The notes: generated by a model from the sequence alone, not told the origin. A stretch of DNA of 64,000 nucleotides from Diplocarpon mali (GCA_024741835.1 JAENRP010000106.1:47588-111587), one strand, 5' to 3'; counted from the first letter of the stretch, positions 1 through 13,144 are shown. Translations and numbers: made by a program.

Positions 1-1125
1 CAAGGACATTTCCTTCGCTCTCAATTGAACAAATTTCGTCTTTTCTGTGCATCATTTGTAAGCCTTGTTTCCACTAGAGGCAGATCTATTGCCTTTTACT
101 ATTTCCAGCTTCAGTCTGCAACCCGATAGCTGCTGGATAGTTGTAGCAGCCGGTGGAGACTCTGACTCGCAAGCTCAAGTGTTTTTGAAAACGTCTCTAC
201 CAGGTCTTACATCCTGCCACAGTTTAAATTTAAACATGGCAGGTTGAGATAGGGAGTGAGATGTTCAAATTCGAGTAACCCGCCTGCACTCATCCATAGA
301 GTCTCCTATGTCTCTACCCACACCACATTCCCGCAGCATGATCATTTCCCAAAGACCTAACCTTAGTACCGTAAACCTGCCACTTACCAGACAGCCTCTC
401 CATTGATTTGAAAACGCAGCCAAACCACATCAGCATATTAATGCGCCACATGTAGCTACTCTATAGAGTTTCCCCAGCTTTGCTATATTCTTCCTAGCTT
501 CCAGCGCCCCAGTTCATACGTGTTAATTGCCTCGCCTCTTTATTTGGATTCGGCCCAACTTCATCTGGCTCTTGCGGTTCAGTAAACTATGTATATCCAT
601 AGTCTAGCTCCCATTTTCCTACCTCACCGCGCCTGAAGATAGACCCATGGGAGAAAAAAAGTGAGAAGCAAACGCACAACTTTCGTCCCCCAAAAGCCCC
701 AACTCTAAAAGCCTTCACAATATCATAGACAACACTGGCAAGCAGCTAGGTAAAAAGCGGTTGCTAAGGTCCGCCAGGAATCATCTACCCTGCAGAGTAG
801 CTCCAAGAAATCTGCGCTTTGAACATTCTTGTCAGCTGATACCAACCATAGACCTCAATAGCCTGCAGCCCTTATTCTTCTCTACACCTCGGGACCCCGA
901 CTAGTAACACAAAACACCATCTCGCAATATTGGACTCCATGGGGTATAAATCAATGAATTTTACAGCGACTCAACTCTACAAAATCCCCATCTTGTCTTT
1001 TGCGTATACCACACTGTGCCAAACCATAATCTCTACTCAATGTTGCGCCCGCACCTACTCACCGAAATTGCCCCAAGACCGAAATGCTCTTCTCTCCTTC
1101 TTACCACTTCTCCATGCCACCCCTT
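1..1125. other. Left flank without a supported gene
   Basis: No reading frame here shows a recognisable domain or a convincing exon chain. The segment lies downstream of the minus-strand gene that ends near 1126, so part of it is probably 3' UTR. Confidence 0.5.
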
Positions 1126-3635
1126 TCATTCCGGATAATCTCCTTCACCACCTCCGATTCGATTTCGTCTTCTCTTTTCACCAGAGGCAGCACCGTCGAA
1201 AACACCAGCAACAGCCCCAACCCTAACTCGCTCTCCCGTGGCCCCAAGATCGACGCCCAAAACAGGCATATCTTTTTCCGTCCCACCAACCAATATCTTG
1301 ACCAGCGGAATTACAGTCGGCTTACCATTTAAGACCGTGATTACGACCGGTAAGACAGTCGGCGTACCCTGGATAGTGACCGTGAGATGGCTGATGACGT
1401 TGGGCTGATCCTTCGTTGCACTACTTGGCTGAGCGACTTGTCTGAACAGACCTCCAGGGTTGTTGAGAAGTGGACTGGTAACTGGAGGCTGAGCCTGAGG
1501 TAGGTTCAGACCTGGGAGCCCCGCAGATTGAAGAGCACCGACCACACTGCTGAGAATAGCACCATCGAGGCCAGCTATTCCAGCAGATTGGAGAGCACCT
1601 ACTACACTTCCAATAAACGCCGTGGCCTGAGGGCTGGGTCCACCAGCGATACTAGTCAGAGGCGCTGCAGCATTAGAAAGACCTGCGGATTGAAGAACAG
1701 CACCGACACTAGAGAGAACGTCACTGTTGAGACCAGATATACCGGGGGGCTGAAGCGCGCCTGCTACACTTCCAATGGTTGCGGAGGCCGAAGGAACGAG
1801 GCCGCCAGCGGCATCACCGACCAGCGACGTCGCAGTAGGAATCAGCCCCCCAGCAACATTACTACCAGACGCCGCCCCATTCGAAAGCAACCCACCCTCG
1901 AGACCCGTAGTCGAAGAGAGAAGTCCGCCACCAGTAACGGTAACGGCAGCAATACTTGTCGGATTAGCATTTCCGATGGCCGAGTTAGCAGCTCCGAAGG
2001 CTGAGGAAAGTTCTCCCATGACACTGCTCAAAACCGCACCAGAGAGACCATTGATATTTCCCAGAGCTGAGTTGACGTTCCCAATGGCGTTGCTGAGGAC
2101 GTCACTTGCGAGATTGGCGCTGGCTGCTTGAGTAAATCCATTGGGGGATGTTTTAAATGCTTGGAGTGAGTTTGTGCTCAGTCCGATCCCAGGAAGCAGT
2201 GAAGGTATTGGTGCTAGACTGGGAAGGCGGGCGGTGAAGCCCGCCATTGTTGTTGGTACTGATGGAGAGAATGCTGTGGTGCCAGATCTAGACTCGTTAG
2301 CCGAGCCGTAACATCACAATAGCCAATTCACTCGCCCGAGAGCAGAAGCCGCAGAACTGATGAGGCCATTGCCGAGCCCCACCGTCGGACTAGGAACACA
2401 GAACCATCCTTGCGCACAATTTCCACACGCCCAACCATATCCACAAGGACAGGTCTGGGCCGCGGTTTGGGACGGAGGACAGAATACCCCGTCTGGACAT
2501 TCGGAGCAGGAATAGCCTGCATTGGGACACGGATGAGCGGAGGTAGCTAATCCATCATATGTTCCTGCGACGGAACCAATCGGAGGGCTCGAAGCAGTGT
2601 TGTTGGATACTCTGGATGTTGGGGGACAGTCCACTGCTCGTCTCGCGAGAACACCATCGGCACAGGCGACGAGACCTGACTGGGAAGAAGTAGAGGGCGG
2701 CGATAAAGGGTAGACCTTGGACGCAGGACAAACACTTGGACACTTAGTAATCGCACTTCGAAATCAAGCAGCTTGTTTACCTGACAGTCTCGGTACAAGT
2801 GATAGTTGAAGCAGCCACGAAGTTGAAAAATGTAGCGGTTTCCTCATAATGCGTACTATGCCACGTTTCGGTGACCGTGCAAGTCTCAGTACTCGGAGCC
2901 GGACAGGCAGTGCCGCTAGGAACCGGCGAACAAGTTGCGGACGGAGCAGCAGTCGAAATTGCAGCCCTTGTCAGATTTGACGCAGATGTGATGTTGAACG
3001 ACAAGGCTGACGTCAAATTCGCGTGCAGAGAAGCATTCGTAGCTCCAGCTTGGGACGAATTCACCGACCCAAAAGTAAACAGGCCACTCCCACTTGTCTT
3101 CGACGACGTAGCTCCCGCGTTTGCAGTGCCCGACATGAAACTCCCTACAATTCCCGTTGCAGCGCTAACGATGCTTCCCACGATACCGGTGGCTTGATCC
3201 AGGCCGCTGTTAAAAATTCGTATGTTGTCCGGTACGACAGAGACTACGCTCGTGGCTGCAGTAGGAGTTTGCGAAGACGTTAGACTTTGAGCTAGATTCG
3301 CAACATTTGAGCCGTCATTCAGTAACGCAGCAGCTACTTTCGAAACGGCTTCGAGAATACCACCGGCTGCTGGGTCGATGGCTTTAACTTCGGGCTTGGG
3401 CGGAGGACTATACAGATCAGTCGCCAGTCAGTCCCCCTTCATCTATTCTTCCGAAAGGCAAGTCAACATACTTCCATGGCATATCAAATGTAATTGTTGC
3501 TCTTTTCACAACGCCTAAGCCCGTCTGCGCAGGCTCATTCCGCCCCACCTCCCGGAACGTAACGATTGCGAGTACGAACAGGATGATGAGCACACAGATG
3601 CGCGCTCCCGTGCCAAAATGTCGCAAAGTCGGCAT
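1126..3635 (-). CDS. Low-complexity, Cys-rich membrane-anchored or secreted protein (multi-exon)
   Basis: Exon 1 (3635-3472) encodes a short basic N-terminus and a hydrophobic stretch (about residues 13-28) that could be a signal anchor. A GTATGT donor and TATAG acceptor join it to exon 2 (3407-2781), rich in Ala/Ser/Thr. A 46-nt intron with a TACTAAG branch site leads to exon 3 (from 2734), which carries a compact Cys block at about 2400-2560 (repeats of C-x2-C and C-x-C type). The same frame then hits one TGA at 2314-2316 and reopens down to 1126 as a long run of Gly/Ala/Ser/Leu 'GALQSAG'-like repeats, ending in a Thr/Val-rich beta-type tail. A further intron near 2280-2340 is likely but I could not place it cleanly, so two adjacent genes remain possible. 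A 17-residue hydrophobic stretch lies in another frame at about 1180-1235 and may be the true C-terminal anchor after an unseen splice. The look is of a wall-associated or surface protein; the function is unknown. Confidence 0.55.
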
Positions 3636-4162
3636 GGTATGTGGCCAAAATGAGTGCGTCCAATACCTGGAGAGTCAAGAGAGCGAGAAAGAAAGCGAAT
3701 GTTGTGTACGAGAGTTGTACACAATTGAAGCAGGGTTAGACAAGAGGGATAGTAAAAAGACGCGAGCAGAAGGAAGGAACTTATCCGTTGAAATAACGGA
3801 GAGCTCTTGCTGTGGTGGCTAGGCCGTCTCTTCTGGGCACGACTCTACTAACGACTCAAAGCCCATCGGGATATTCGAACTGAGTGGGAAGGAGAGAGGA
3901 GGGGCTTTATCAGAAGCTCTTTTTGAAGTTTCCATCGCGCGCGCTCTCACAACTCTGCGAAAGCTTCCGCATGCCGTTTGCTGGATTGTGGCCGACAACA
4001 CATATTTGTAAGCCCTAAATTGCTACTTGCGGCATAGAAATACCATTGCCAACCACATGTAGAAAGTCGTCTTTTATTCTGAGATATTAGCTACCATCCA
4101 TCCCAGGCAACCATCTCGGTAAACACCCAGCGCAAACCAAAAGAGTCCGTGTCATACACACT

Positions 4163-5167
4163 CTAATAGCGCTTTCCTGCACGGAGAACATCGCCAAACT
4201 CGTCCAATGGGCTACGGATGAGCTTCGTCTCCTTCCACAGGTTGGGGGTGAGATATCCGTATGTGTTTCCAACAGCAACAAAAGTTGCCTTAAGGGTATT
4301 CTCCAGGGTCTTGGTCGATCCGGAGGAAGAAGTGTAGATGTCGTCGACACCGGCAAGTTGAAGAAGACGTTTGACTGCGGGGGAGGCAACGAGACCTGTG
4401 CCACGGGGAGCTGGGATGAGCTGGATTTATTAGCAAACGTTAGAGCAGATTTCAGATCAAGAATCGGTATATTGGGTTCGAAATGGTAAAGGACTGTTAC
4501 ACTTACTCTGACCGAAACGGAACCGCACTTTCCACTCTCCTTGGTGGGCAGAGAGTGAGGGAGACCCAAATTGGTGCCCCAGTATCCACGTCGGATTGGC
4601 AAAACGCTCAATTTGGCGATAATGATGGCAGCACGGATAGCAGTAGCGACTTCCTTGGATGTCTTGATACCGAGACCGACATGACCTTCGGAATCACCGA
4701 TAACGACGATGGCCTTGAATCGTGTACGTTGACCGGCACGAGTTTGCTTCTGCACAGGCTTGATCTGTAGGCGGAGTTTTTGTTAGCTTTTGGGCATATC
4801 AATCTACTCTCTTGTCTCGATATTCGATATCCAAGACCAAGTCCACATTCTACCCGCGCATCTTGAGGACTGTGAGCCATACCTTCATAACCTCATCCTT
4901 CAACTTGGGCAAGAAGAAATCCACAATCTGGTACTCCTTGATAGGCAGCGAGTGCAGGTAGATCTCCTCCATACTCTTGATCTTGCCATCCTTCACCAAG
5001 CGCCCCAGTTTGGTCACGGGCTGCCACTCCTTCTCCTCGTTCTTGTTGGCGCCCCGGCGAGGTCCTCGTCGTCCACGTCCGCGTCCACGGTCTCCTCCAC
5101 GGTCACCGCCGCGCGATCCAAATCCCCCTCCGCGAGCTGCTGCTCCGCCTCGTGGTGCGTCGGCCAT
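4163..5167 (-). CDS. RPS2: 40S ribosomal protein uS5 (S2)
   Basis: The three exons are 5167-4883, 4764-4507 and 4420-4163. They have GTATGG and GTAAGT donors and CAG acceptors and give 266 residues, close to yeast Rps2 (254). The N-terminus after the start is an Arg/Gly-rich tail (RGG repeats) typical of eukaryotic S2. It is followed by the S5 N-terminal dsRNA-binding-like fold ([18 protein letters not shown]), the GHVGLG loop and the C-terminal S5 domain with PRGTGLV. The protein sits at the entry of the mRNA channel of the small subunit and acts in decoding fidelity. The frame stays open upstream of the chosen ATG, but the MADAPRGG start fits the family and the upstream part is read as 5' UTR. 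Confidence 0.95.
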
Positions 5168-6345
5168 GGTTGCGAATTGATGTCTGGAGGAGTCAATTCG
5201 TGGGCGTGAGGTTGTTGTTGAGGAGAGCTCAGAAAATGCACGCGAAATATTGGGTTGTGGGATTTGGACGTTAAGCGATCGGGACGCGGCCGCTAGCGCC
5301 TGTGCTCCTTTATTGGAGGGGCACCTTTCGAACGGGGGGATTTTCCGGCCAATCATCGTGGATTTGCTTCATCTCCAATACCAATTGCGAGATGAGATAG
5401 ATATCTGGTAGAAACCGCAGGCGTGACGACCATGTATCCTGCCAGACCTTGCAGCGAGAAAGACTCGAGCAACTCCAACACCTCGGGGCGACGTCTTCAA
5501 CCGCTCCCACGCAATGGATCGCGATTCAGTACGTCATATCACAAGCACGAAGACAATTTATTCCAATGCCAAAACTACGGCCCCACTGCATCATTTCAGT
5601 GGGGTGCTGGATTTTGATCTCTTGCATTTAACTTCTCTATCTTTGAGTGTTTACTTTCCTCCTCTATCTGTGTATGTCGAGGCAAAGTGCCTTGCTCTGG
5701 ATGCCCCGTACAGTGAAGCAAATGCCAGTGGTACAATTTCTCAGAGCAGAATTTTCAAAGGAGGTGTGTTGGAACTATATTGTTCCTACAGATTTGAAAG
5801 CTCTGGTGTTCTAGACTCTGCACCTCGCAGTTAACCGGCTTGCCTGATGTGAGCCAGTTTGGTCCAAAAATGTATGAATGCCTGTCCTCGTCAGACATAG
5901 ACGACTCTATTCTCTTCCCCAACCCAATCCAATACTTTGTTTCCCTATTTTCCAGCGGGTATTATATCGCTCCCAATACCCTGGGAGGAACCCCCCGAAG
6001 CAAATTCCTCCCCAGTCCTACATTTAGCCTTCTACCACGGTCGTTTTGACTGCCGAGCATGTCGTGAATTCTCCGTGGTTGACTTTTCGTTCTGTAATCA
6101 TCCAAGTGCGTAGTGGTCTTGGGTTGACCAACAAAATCTGGCGTAGAAGGAAGTCTCTTTGTAGCAGAGCCGTATTTTCCCAGCATTTCGTCGATATGTA
6201 ACAAGCATCAAATGTTGCATCTGGAGCCGAGCTGAATCGGCTGATCAAGTCGCCAGAAAAGACACCGTATCTCCTTGCTCATAAACCTCTCTCGATCGAG
6301 CCATCCGCCGTCCTACCAACTGAATGCCGTCTCCCTGAACATTTT
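5168..6345. other. Intergenic: RPS2 promoter/5' UTR, no other gene seen
   Basis: The first 200 bp upstream of RPS2 are pyrimidine/purine-biased and presumably hold its promoter and 5' leader. Between about 5400 and 6340 there are short open frames on both strands. None has domain signature, splice continuity or composition that would support a gene. Confidence 0.5.
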
Positions 6346-7625
6346 CTACCCCCTCGAATTCGTAACCGCACTTGCTAGCCGACAGGCCAGCCACCTCTCG
6401 TTGCAGCTCACCCCCAAGCCGTTCACAGCCCACCTTCTATCCTCCTCGATCCTCACTCCATCCTCCGGCGCACCATCTCCCTCTATACTGCTTACCCACG
6501 CACAAAGTCTCGCCACCGTGCTTGTATCGTAGCACAGCCCTTCTCGCCGCGCCGTACTCCAAAGCAGCGCTATCGCCTGTCGTCTAATGCAGCGATCCCG
6601 ACATTTAGTGGCGATTATGAGCCGAGGAAGAATGGTCTCCATGTCCAGCGTGAAGCGGGACGAGTTGGCCGACACGGAAGAGGAGCCCGTGAGCAGGGCT
6701 TGGGCCTTGGTAAGAATCTCTTGGAAGAGCTCCGTGTACTCTAGACTACTCGCCAACAGCACCGTCGCGATTTTGAAGTAGATACTCAGCATATCGCCCG
6801 CATCAGCCGTCCAGATTCCCGTGATCAACCTGCGGGAATCCGCTTAAGTTTAGCTGGGTCAGGTGACTCGTCACATCCAGGCTCCTCGCTAGGGCTCCGA
6901 GTGCAATGGTGGCGTGCCGGATCGGGGCGACGACATGGCAAAGCTGCAGCACCTTCTCCGTCCAGAAAGCTGGATCGAAAGAGCCGCAGATTCCAAGGGC
7001 CGTCTTGTCGCAGAAGCGTTGGAAGTAGCGCCATTCGTCCGCGGTGTCGGGGATTAGGGAAGAGGGCGAGTAGGTGAGGAGTGAGACGGGGCGGGGTTGG
7101 ATGACGACTGGCAGAGGGGAGAAGGAAGAGCATTCTGTGGTTTGAGGGGGCGTAGCCACCGCAGTCACGGCCGAGCTTCTGGCACCGAACTCAGACGGGT
7201 TTCTGGAAATCTGATAGTTGGCTTTCTGGCCTGTTTCGGACCACGGTAGGTGTCGCTTCTATCATAACGCTTTCTATACGAGGCTGAATGTGAGCCGACC
7301 TCAACTTACAGTCTCGTCACATCTCACGCGGCGTTATCTGTACGTCAGTAGATTAGCGAGCTGATGCGAAGTCGAAGATATACTCCGAAGCAGGGTGTTT
7401 GGTGCCTTCCAAGTCTTGCCCTGGTGCCGGTGATGAAGCCAAGGAAACATACTTACAAGTAGAACACCCCGCCCTGGGCCTGGGTCCGCTCTTCCTCAGT
7501 CCCTGGCTCCTGGAAGATTGTCCCGGCGACGCCTGGTCCGGCGCAGCGAAGTGGTTGCAGAATTTATACACAATCTGGTACGGATGTCTCAGCGACATGT
7601 TTTCCTGGGGTTGCGCTGCTGTCAC
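6346..7625 (-). pseudogene. Broken Zn2Cys6 fungal transcription factor
   Basis: The start region (from 7625) leads to the first half of a Zn2Cys6 cluster, GCSTCK at about 7470-7452, followed by GTAAGT/GTATGT donor-like sequence. The next exon continues with RRVRCDET (about 7335-7310). Any phase that keeps that frame first reads TAA where the family usually has Gln (CKQRRVKCDE). The second Cys half of the cluster is not recognisable. Downstream, 7168-6803 encodes the usual start of the fungal-specific region (HATIALGALARSL), which stops abruptly. A different frame (6828-6346) resumes with the family's C-terminal part (IYFKIATVLLASSL, KCRDRCIRRQAIALL). The central part of the fungal-specific domain between them is missing. 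A single in-frame protein cannot be built, so I call it a relic with a nonsense change, a frameshift and an internal deletion. Confidence 0.7.
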
Positions 7626-10600
7626 CCCATTAACGCCAATGACTCTGAATCATTTGCAGTATTACAGAGGAAGGTTGGATGGTATTTGCAGGCTAGAAGA
7701 CGTGCATTGGTAGAGCGAGAGCTGATGCTGTCGGGGACTCTGGATTTGGACACCCGGATATGGTGCTGAGCCAGAAATGTGCAGGCTAGGCGGAGTCGAG
7801 GTCAGCTAGCAGAAGACTGAACAGTAGACAAAAGACAGCAGATCAAATTAGTACAGAACACAACCCTCCTAATCCGAGCTCTGCTTGGAATCCCAGGTAG
7901 TTGGTGCCCATAACGTTCCGGTGAAAGCACAACAGGATGAGATATCAGCCCCAAATAAACGAAGCAGAGAGGACGAGCAAGATAAGCGCGGCAGAGCTGT
8001 GATGGGGGATCTTTATACCGCACTCTGGCTGGGGAGCATAAGAGCCAGTCAGTCCAAGCCGTGAGATGTGGCTGAAGGGGTAAAAGACCACTTGGGACCA
8101 TACTCGATGATCACCAGAAAATGGAAGGCAGCTGCATCACCATACAGCTCCATTCGAGCAGCGGTCTTCTCCTCAGCAGGCGCTCTGTCAGTCGACTATC
8201 CCCAGACTCTGGAGCCTTTCACCACCCAAAATATAGATTGCAAGAGGACAGGAGGGCGGCCACGTGATGCTATCTTGGCGTGCTCTCTCCAGGATCTGGA
8301 AGCATCCTGAGCAGAGCAAGATATTGTGACAAGTGAAGCAGCAATCTGAGGCCTGTTCTTATGCAAGCCTCTTTGCTAAGCAGCACCTCGCGCTTTTGAG
8401 TGATTTAGGGGCCCGTTTAAGCTTGGTGCGTGTGGCTGGTTCAGGTGACTTCTGGCGCTTCTCTGCCTGCCTTCCATTGCTATTATCTTTCATTAATAAC
8501 AACTTATAGGTTGTACACCTGCAAACTTCAATCGTGATTTTGATGTTTTTGGAATGACGAGTCCTCGTGGAAATGTGGAGATGTAAGAGCTGTTGTTGAT
8601 TTTAGCACCCCGCACATGTCTAGTTAGGTAATCCTCAGTAGCTTCCCCACTACTCGGGACGCCCGGCCCGTCTCACCACCTGTGGCTTTCTCTCTTTCTT
8701 CACCAAACCCTAATAGTGCTTGTCAGCATGCGATAAGGTGCAGCTCACCCGTAAGCATCATAAATCAAACCCACATACTTATCTTCTAGGCTCTAGATTT
8801 TTTGCGAAGCTGTGTGGCCTTTCTGCACTTTTACATTTGTAATTGCCATCTCATCACTTCCAGCGCCAAGCTTTAAGCGAAGCAAACAAAGGACGAGAGC
8901 CATCATGGAAAAGCTACTCGAAAGCGAGATATTATTGGACTCATTTAAGAGTTTAAATGCTAAGTAGCTCATTTTCCGCCGAATTTTAAAATAATCCAAA
9001 GCCTCATGTGCGACTCTGTGCTACGTCAAGTAAGCAGCCTGGCTCATACGACCGTGAAAACTTGCTCGTACGTATTTAACAGTGGAAAAAACCAAAGCTC
9101 ATGTTTCTATCAGACCTTCAATGGTAAAACTAGGAAGATATTCTTTTTTTACCCCAAGGTCTCTTCTTTTATAGAGGAACTCGATTTGTTAAGCTTCCCT
9201 GAAGCGGCGAGGGTGACCGTGGTCGTAGACAAACTAGCAGAAGTAGTATAGGATTTACGAGTTGGTGCCAGTGTAAGCCAAAGGTATTTTGCCGCTGGCC
9301 GCGATCCTTAGGTGTACCAGCATCGCAAGGCCTTCAGCCCAATCCTCCAATCTTAATTTCGGATCACTGATTTTTATGGCGTTTATACTACCTTTGAATT
9401 AATTGTTGTGAAATCTGAGGGGAAAAGTCATCGCACAATTATGGAGCTAAGAGACGTCATCTCGTAGAATCTTCAATATTTGATGCATTGTGAACCGATC
9501 GGATACTTTATGGCCGGGTTTCAAGGAGGAGCTCTCATATCGAGCAGTGGTGGTAGGCCGTTAAGCTCATCGACGCTAAAGATTTTCTCAAAGTGCCCTG
9601 TTCCTCTCGAATCAACCCAGCCATCAGAATCGTCCAATTGCTACCCAAATCTAACTACATTCCAAATTCGCTTTCACTCCTCGTCGTTGGACCATCGTCT
9701 CTGATCCTAACAAGGGAAATTGGCGTGACCTCATCTGGCGTATCGTGGCCGGGGGCCTCGCGGTCTGTGTCTAAGCAGATTAAGCCTCGTGCGAGCTAGA
9801 GAAATTGAGCTGGTATTTCGGAGTCGCCGGAGCTGAGGTAAAATACTTGAGCGGCGGAGGAAAAGTGGCTGTGTTTGCCTGAGAAAGTGAGGATCGAGCT
9901 AGCACCGTGGATCCACGTGGTTTCTATTATCTTTTAGTTGAGCCAGTCCGACAATTTCTATATCCTGGGCATGGCTACCGTGCCTACGCTCCGGATTCCC
10001 AAAAAATGCATTCTTGAATTTCTTCTGACCCCGCATATTGAAGCGCCGCCGCTCCTATCCCGCTATCTGGCTTAGTACCAGTGTCTGGTAAGGAGATTAA
10101 CGATCCCAAAGCAACCGGAGGGGGCGCTGGGAAGTGATCAAGCATCTCTTTACCCTCTGAATTGAGCGAGTCCGAACAATCATCTCCTTCAACACTCCCC
10201 TTAGGCCTCACTAGACAGCGAATCAATCGAACAATGGAACTCGCTCGTTTTATCGGCTCTTAGAAATACTTCTGCAGATATGAAGCAGCTTTTTGAAAGA
10301 AGTGATATATAACATATCTCCCTTCTGGAGGCTTCGAAATGAATATATATATATATGGATGTATGCATGTATGTTTGAGCATTTTGCGTGGGGCAGTAAT
10401 GCAGAAAATCAATGTTGCAGTCCCGTGTTCTCATGGCTTGACTCTGACTATATATTAGAAATTGACAGAATCATAACTATCAATGGATAGAATTATCACA
10501 AAATATGTTATTTTCTTGAACAAGTCTTTCAGCTTCACATTTCCCTTGAGCATTACCCTCGAGACCCATAAGAAGCAAGAAGAGAAATTCTTAACACTAA

Positions 10601-12065
10601 GTATATTTTCAGAGCCTGTTACAGAAACTTTGATCACTAAGCTTCTCATTATCTTTTTTCTAGACGGCAGAGCTTCTGTAAGTTGGCCCATTCAGCAGAA
10701 AACCAAATGGTATTATAGTTAGTTTAACTGCGTCAAAGAATTGCAGAGCTATTTTAGTAGAACACAAACTTCCCTGTTTCACCAGAAGCACTTGACCTTC
10801 CATTGGCAGATATCCAGACCCAAGAATCAGCAGTTGAATAAAATACCCAACTCGTGCTAGAAATGACCACTGAGTAGCTCTAAAGAAACAGCCTAGGACG
10901 CCTTTCTCCATCCAGATATTGTAAGCAAAAATGGAAATGAATAGGAGAGGTCTGACTCAATGAACAGGGTGAACTAGAAGCCCCAAAAACGACATTTCGA
11001 TCCAATTTGAAACGTTGGAAATAACTATCAACCAATCCAAAATAAAGAGAAACAGTACCGGATATTGGTCAAAGAGAAAATGTATAACCTCCGAAGAATG
11101 ACAGCCAAAGGCAAGAATATAGTTTGGCTAAGACAATCAACCTTTAAAGCAGTCCTCTTGCCATAAAAAAGAAATTTTATTCTGTCACTTGGGATAAAGA
11201 AGGATCTGACGGCAGCTAGTCCACTTTTTTTCTTGCTCCAGAAATATTCCACTCCCCTGAACCAGTGTTCAAAAATCCCAAGTCCTAAAAGTCAAACAAT
11301 AAAGAAGTATTTTAGTATACCTGGGCACACATGTTGGAAGCAAAATTAGGATCTCGTGTTGCAGGCCAGTCACCTACTGAGAATAGTCTATTTTGTGACC
11401 ATGAATTATATAAATGAACAGAGAAACTGAACAAAGCCGCAAAGAGAGAAGTATAGTAAGAGGAAACATTCCTGCAAAGACGCAATTTTTGTTTGTGATT
11501 CAAAGTTAGATTTTTCAGTTTACTTACGATAAGTCGCACTTCCTGACAAGTGGAAGTGAGGTCTAACTCATGAAGCGTATAACTATTTCTAGATGCCTCA
11601 CGAAATTATGAAGTCTCCTAGATATCGTAGCCAATTACCGCTCCAACTTTCAAGCCAGTAACAACCAGCACAGCATAGTAGAGCCCGTCCTAATAAGCTC
11701 TAATAATATGAATTTTTAATCCCTTGTCCAAAGTAAATTCCTCCCAAGTCATGAAGTATCTCTGCTTTCTTCGGTGGTTTTATTTGACACTCTTGGAGTT
11801 ATCTGTAGCTGCATTGTGTGGTGGCGAAATTTCTTCTGAGTAGTGGAAAGTATTCGGCATTTTGATTTGTTCGATGTGATAACTTTCCACGATCAATAGT
11901 GGGATGAAGCAAATATGAGAAGAGTGAGATTGAGGCATGAATTATCGCTCAATGCGTGAATATATTGAAGACTACGCAAAGATTTTGTGTTTTAGAGAAG
12001 AGAACTATGGGTATCCATTCGTCAACTGCAGAACGCTAAAATTCACCGCAAAAAGCACTCCCAAA
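7626..12065. other. Gene-poor region with unassigned, possibly spliced relic at about 10,480-11,760
   Basis: From 7626 to about 10,450 there are only short open frames without signatures, plus a small (AT)n run near 10,343. On the minus strand between 11,760 and 10,480 several hydrophobic open segments are joined by convincing splice signals. One example is a GTAAGT donor at about 11,527, a CTAAC branch site and a TTTGCAG acceptor near 11,472, enclosing a 56-nt intron. I could not assemble an uninterrupted protein or assign a family. Stops in the upstream segment suggest decay. Confidence 0.4.
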
Positions 12066-13144
12066 CTATTGCTCCTTAACAATAAGGTTATCGGAAGGCT
12101 TGATCCGTTGTGCCCATTCCCTTTGCCGGATTAGTTGACCACGTTCTAAAAAGAATTTGGGATAAGGGATACGTACGTCCAACTGCCATCGTACAGCCTC
12201 CGCTGGCTCTCAGCGCCATAGCCCGCCTCACTCAAAGCTGCATCGATCACAGCAGCCGTAACGCCCGTTCCACAGCTGTTGATGATCGGCTTCTCAGGAT
12301 CAATGCCCTTCGACTCGAATATCTTTCTTAATTGGTCTCCCGGCAGGATAGCCTTGGTGATCGGGTCCAACAGTTCAGAAACCGCCAGCGAAATACTACC
12401 CGGTATATGTCCTGACTCCAGTCCAGGTCTAGGCTCTGGATCCTTCCCCGTCCATCTGCCATAGGGCCGCGCATCCAGAATTTGGACATCTTTGGCGCCC
12501 TCCTTCTTATAATCCTTCGCCAGTTCTTTGACCTCCTCAAAGTCCACCACTCTACTGGCGTCGAACTCAGGAATTGGATAAACACACGTATCCACGTCCC
12601 AAAACTCCCCACTCTCTGTCGGCAGGCCCTCCTCTACCCACAGCTTGAAGTTGTTCAGCAAATGCACAGAGTCATGTCCGAACGCCTTCAAAGTCCAACC
12701 GACTCTCGGAGCTGAGAAAATTCCCAATTCAGCAGTATCATACACGACGACTGTATCGTCGCGCTTGATACCTAAGGCACTCATCGCCTTGGCGAAGTCT
12801 GTCGCGGATGGCAGCATGTGCGGGTACGGCGAGCGCTTGTCGATGACCTTGTCCAGGTCGAAAAAACGCGCAGACGGGATGCGCTTCTCGCGGAAGGTGT
12901 CGAGCCCATTGCGGCCGTCGTTGGGCAAAAACCAGCTCGCGCAGAGAGGAACGGTGCGTGGTGCGGTGGAGATTTTGGAGGGAGAATTCTTCTTGAGAGC
13001 GGCATGGAGCTCGGTCGGGGTGATGAGGTAGGAGGAGACGGAGCGGCGGGTGCCCATGACGAGAGGTTTGCGGGAGGAATCGAGGTTAAGGCGAGAGAGT
13101 GCGTGATTACGGAGACCCCGTGTGAAGAGATTCGCTGCCACCAT
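12066..13144 (-). CDS. TUM1: 3-mercaptopyruvate/thiosulfate sulfurtransferase (tandem rhodanese)
   Basis: The two exons are 13144-12177 and 12120-12066, with a GTACGT donor and CAAAG acceptor, giving 340 residues. There are two rhodanese domains, about residues 38-180 (inactive) and 195-335. The catalytic loop is CGTGVTA with Cys291, the mercaptopyruvate-type signature. The enzyme moves sulfur from 3-mercaptopyruvate to acceptors and in yeast feeds tRNA thiolation and Moco/urmylation pathways. The first 35 residues are basic with Leu/Ser/Arg and look like a mitochondrial presequence; Met30 is a possible second start for a cytosolic form. It is divergent to APC11 across about 360 bp. Confidence 0.92.

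Noticed and set aside
5423..5834. Short plus-strand open frames between RPS2 and the regulator relic
   Set aside because: Three overlapping frames, none with a motif; probably promoter/UTR DNA.
7802..8101. 99-residue minus-strand open frame
   Set aside because: Cys/Leu/Pro-rich chance composition, no splice continuity or signature.
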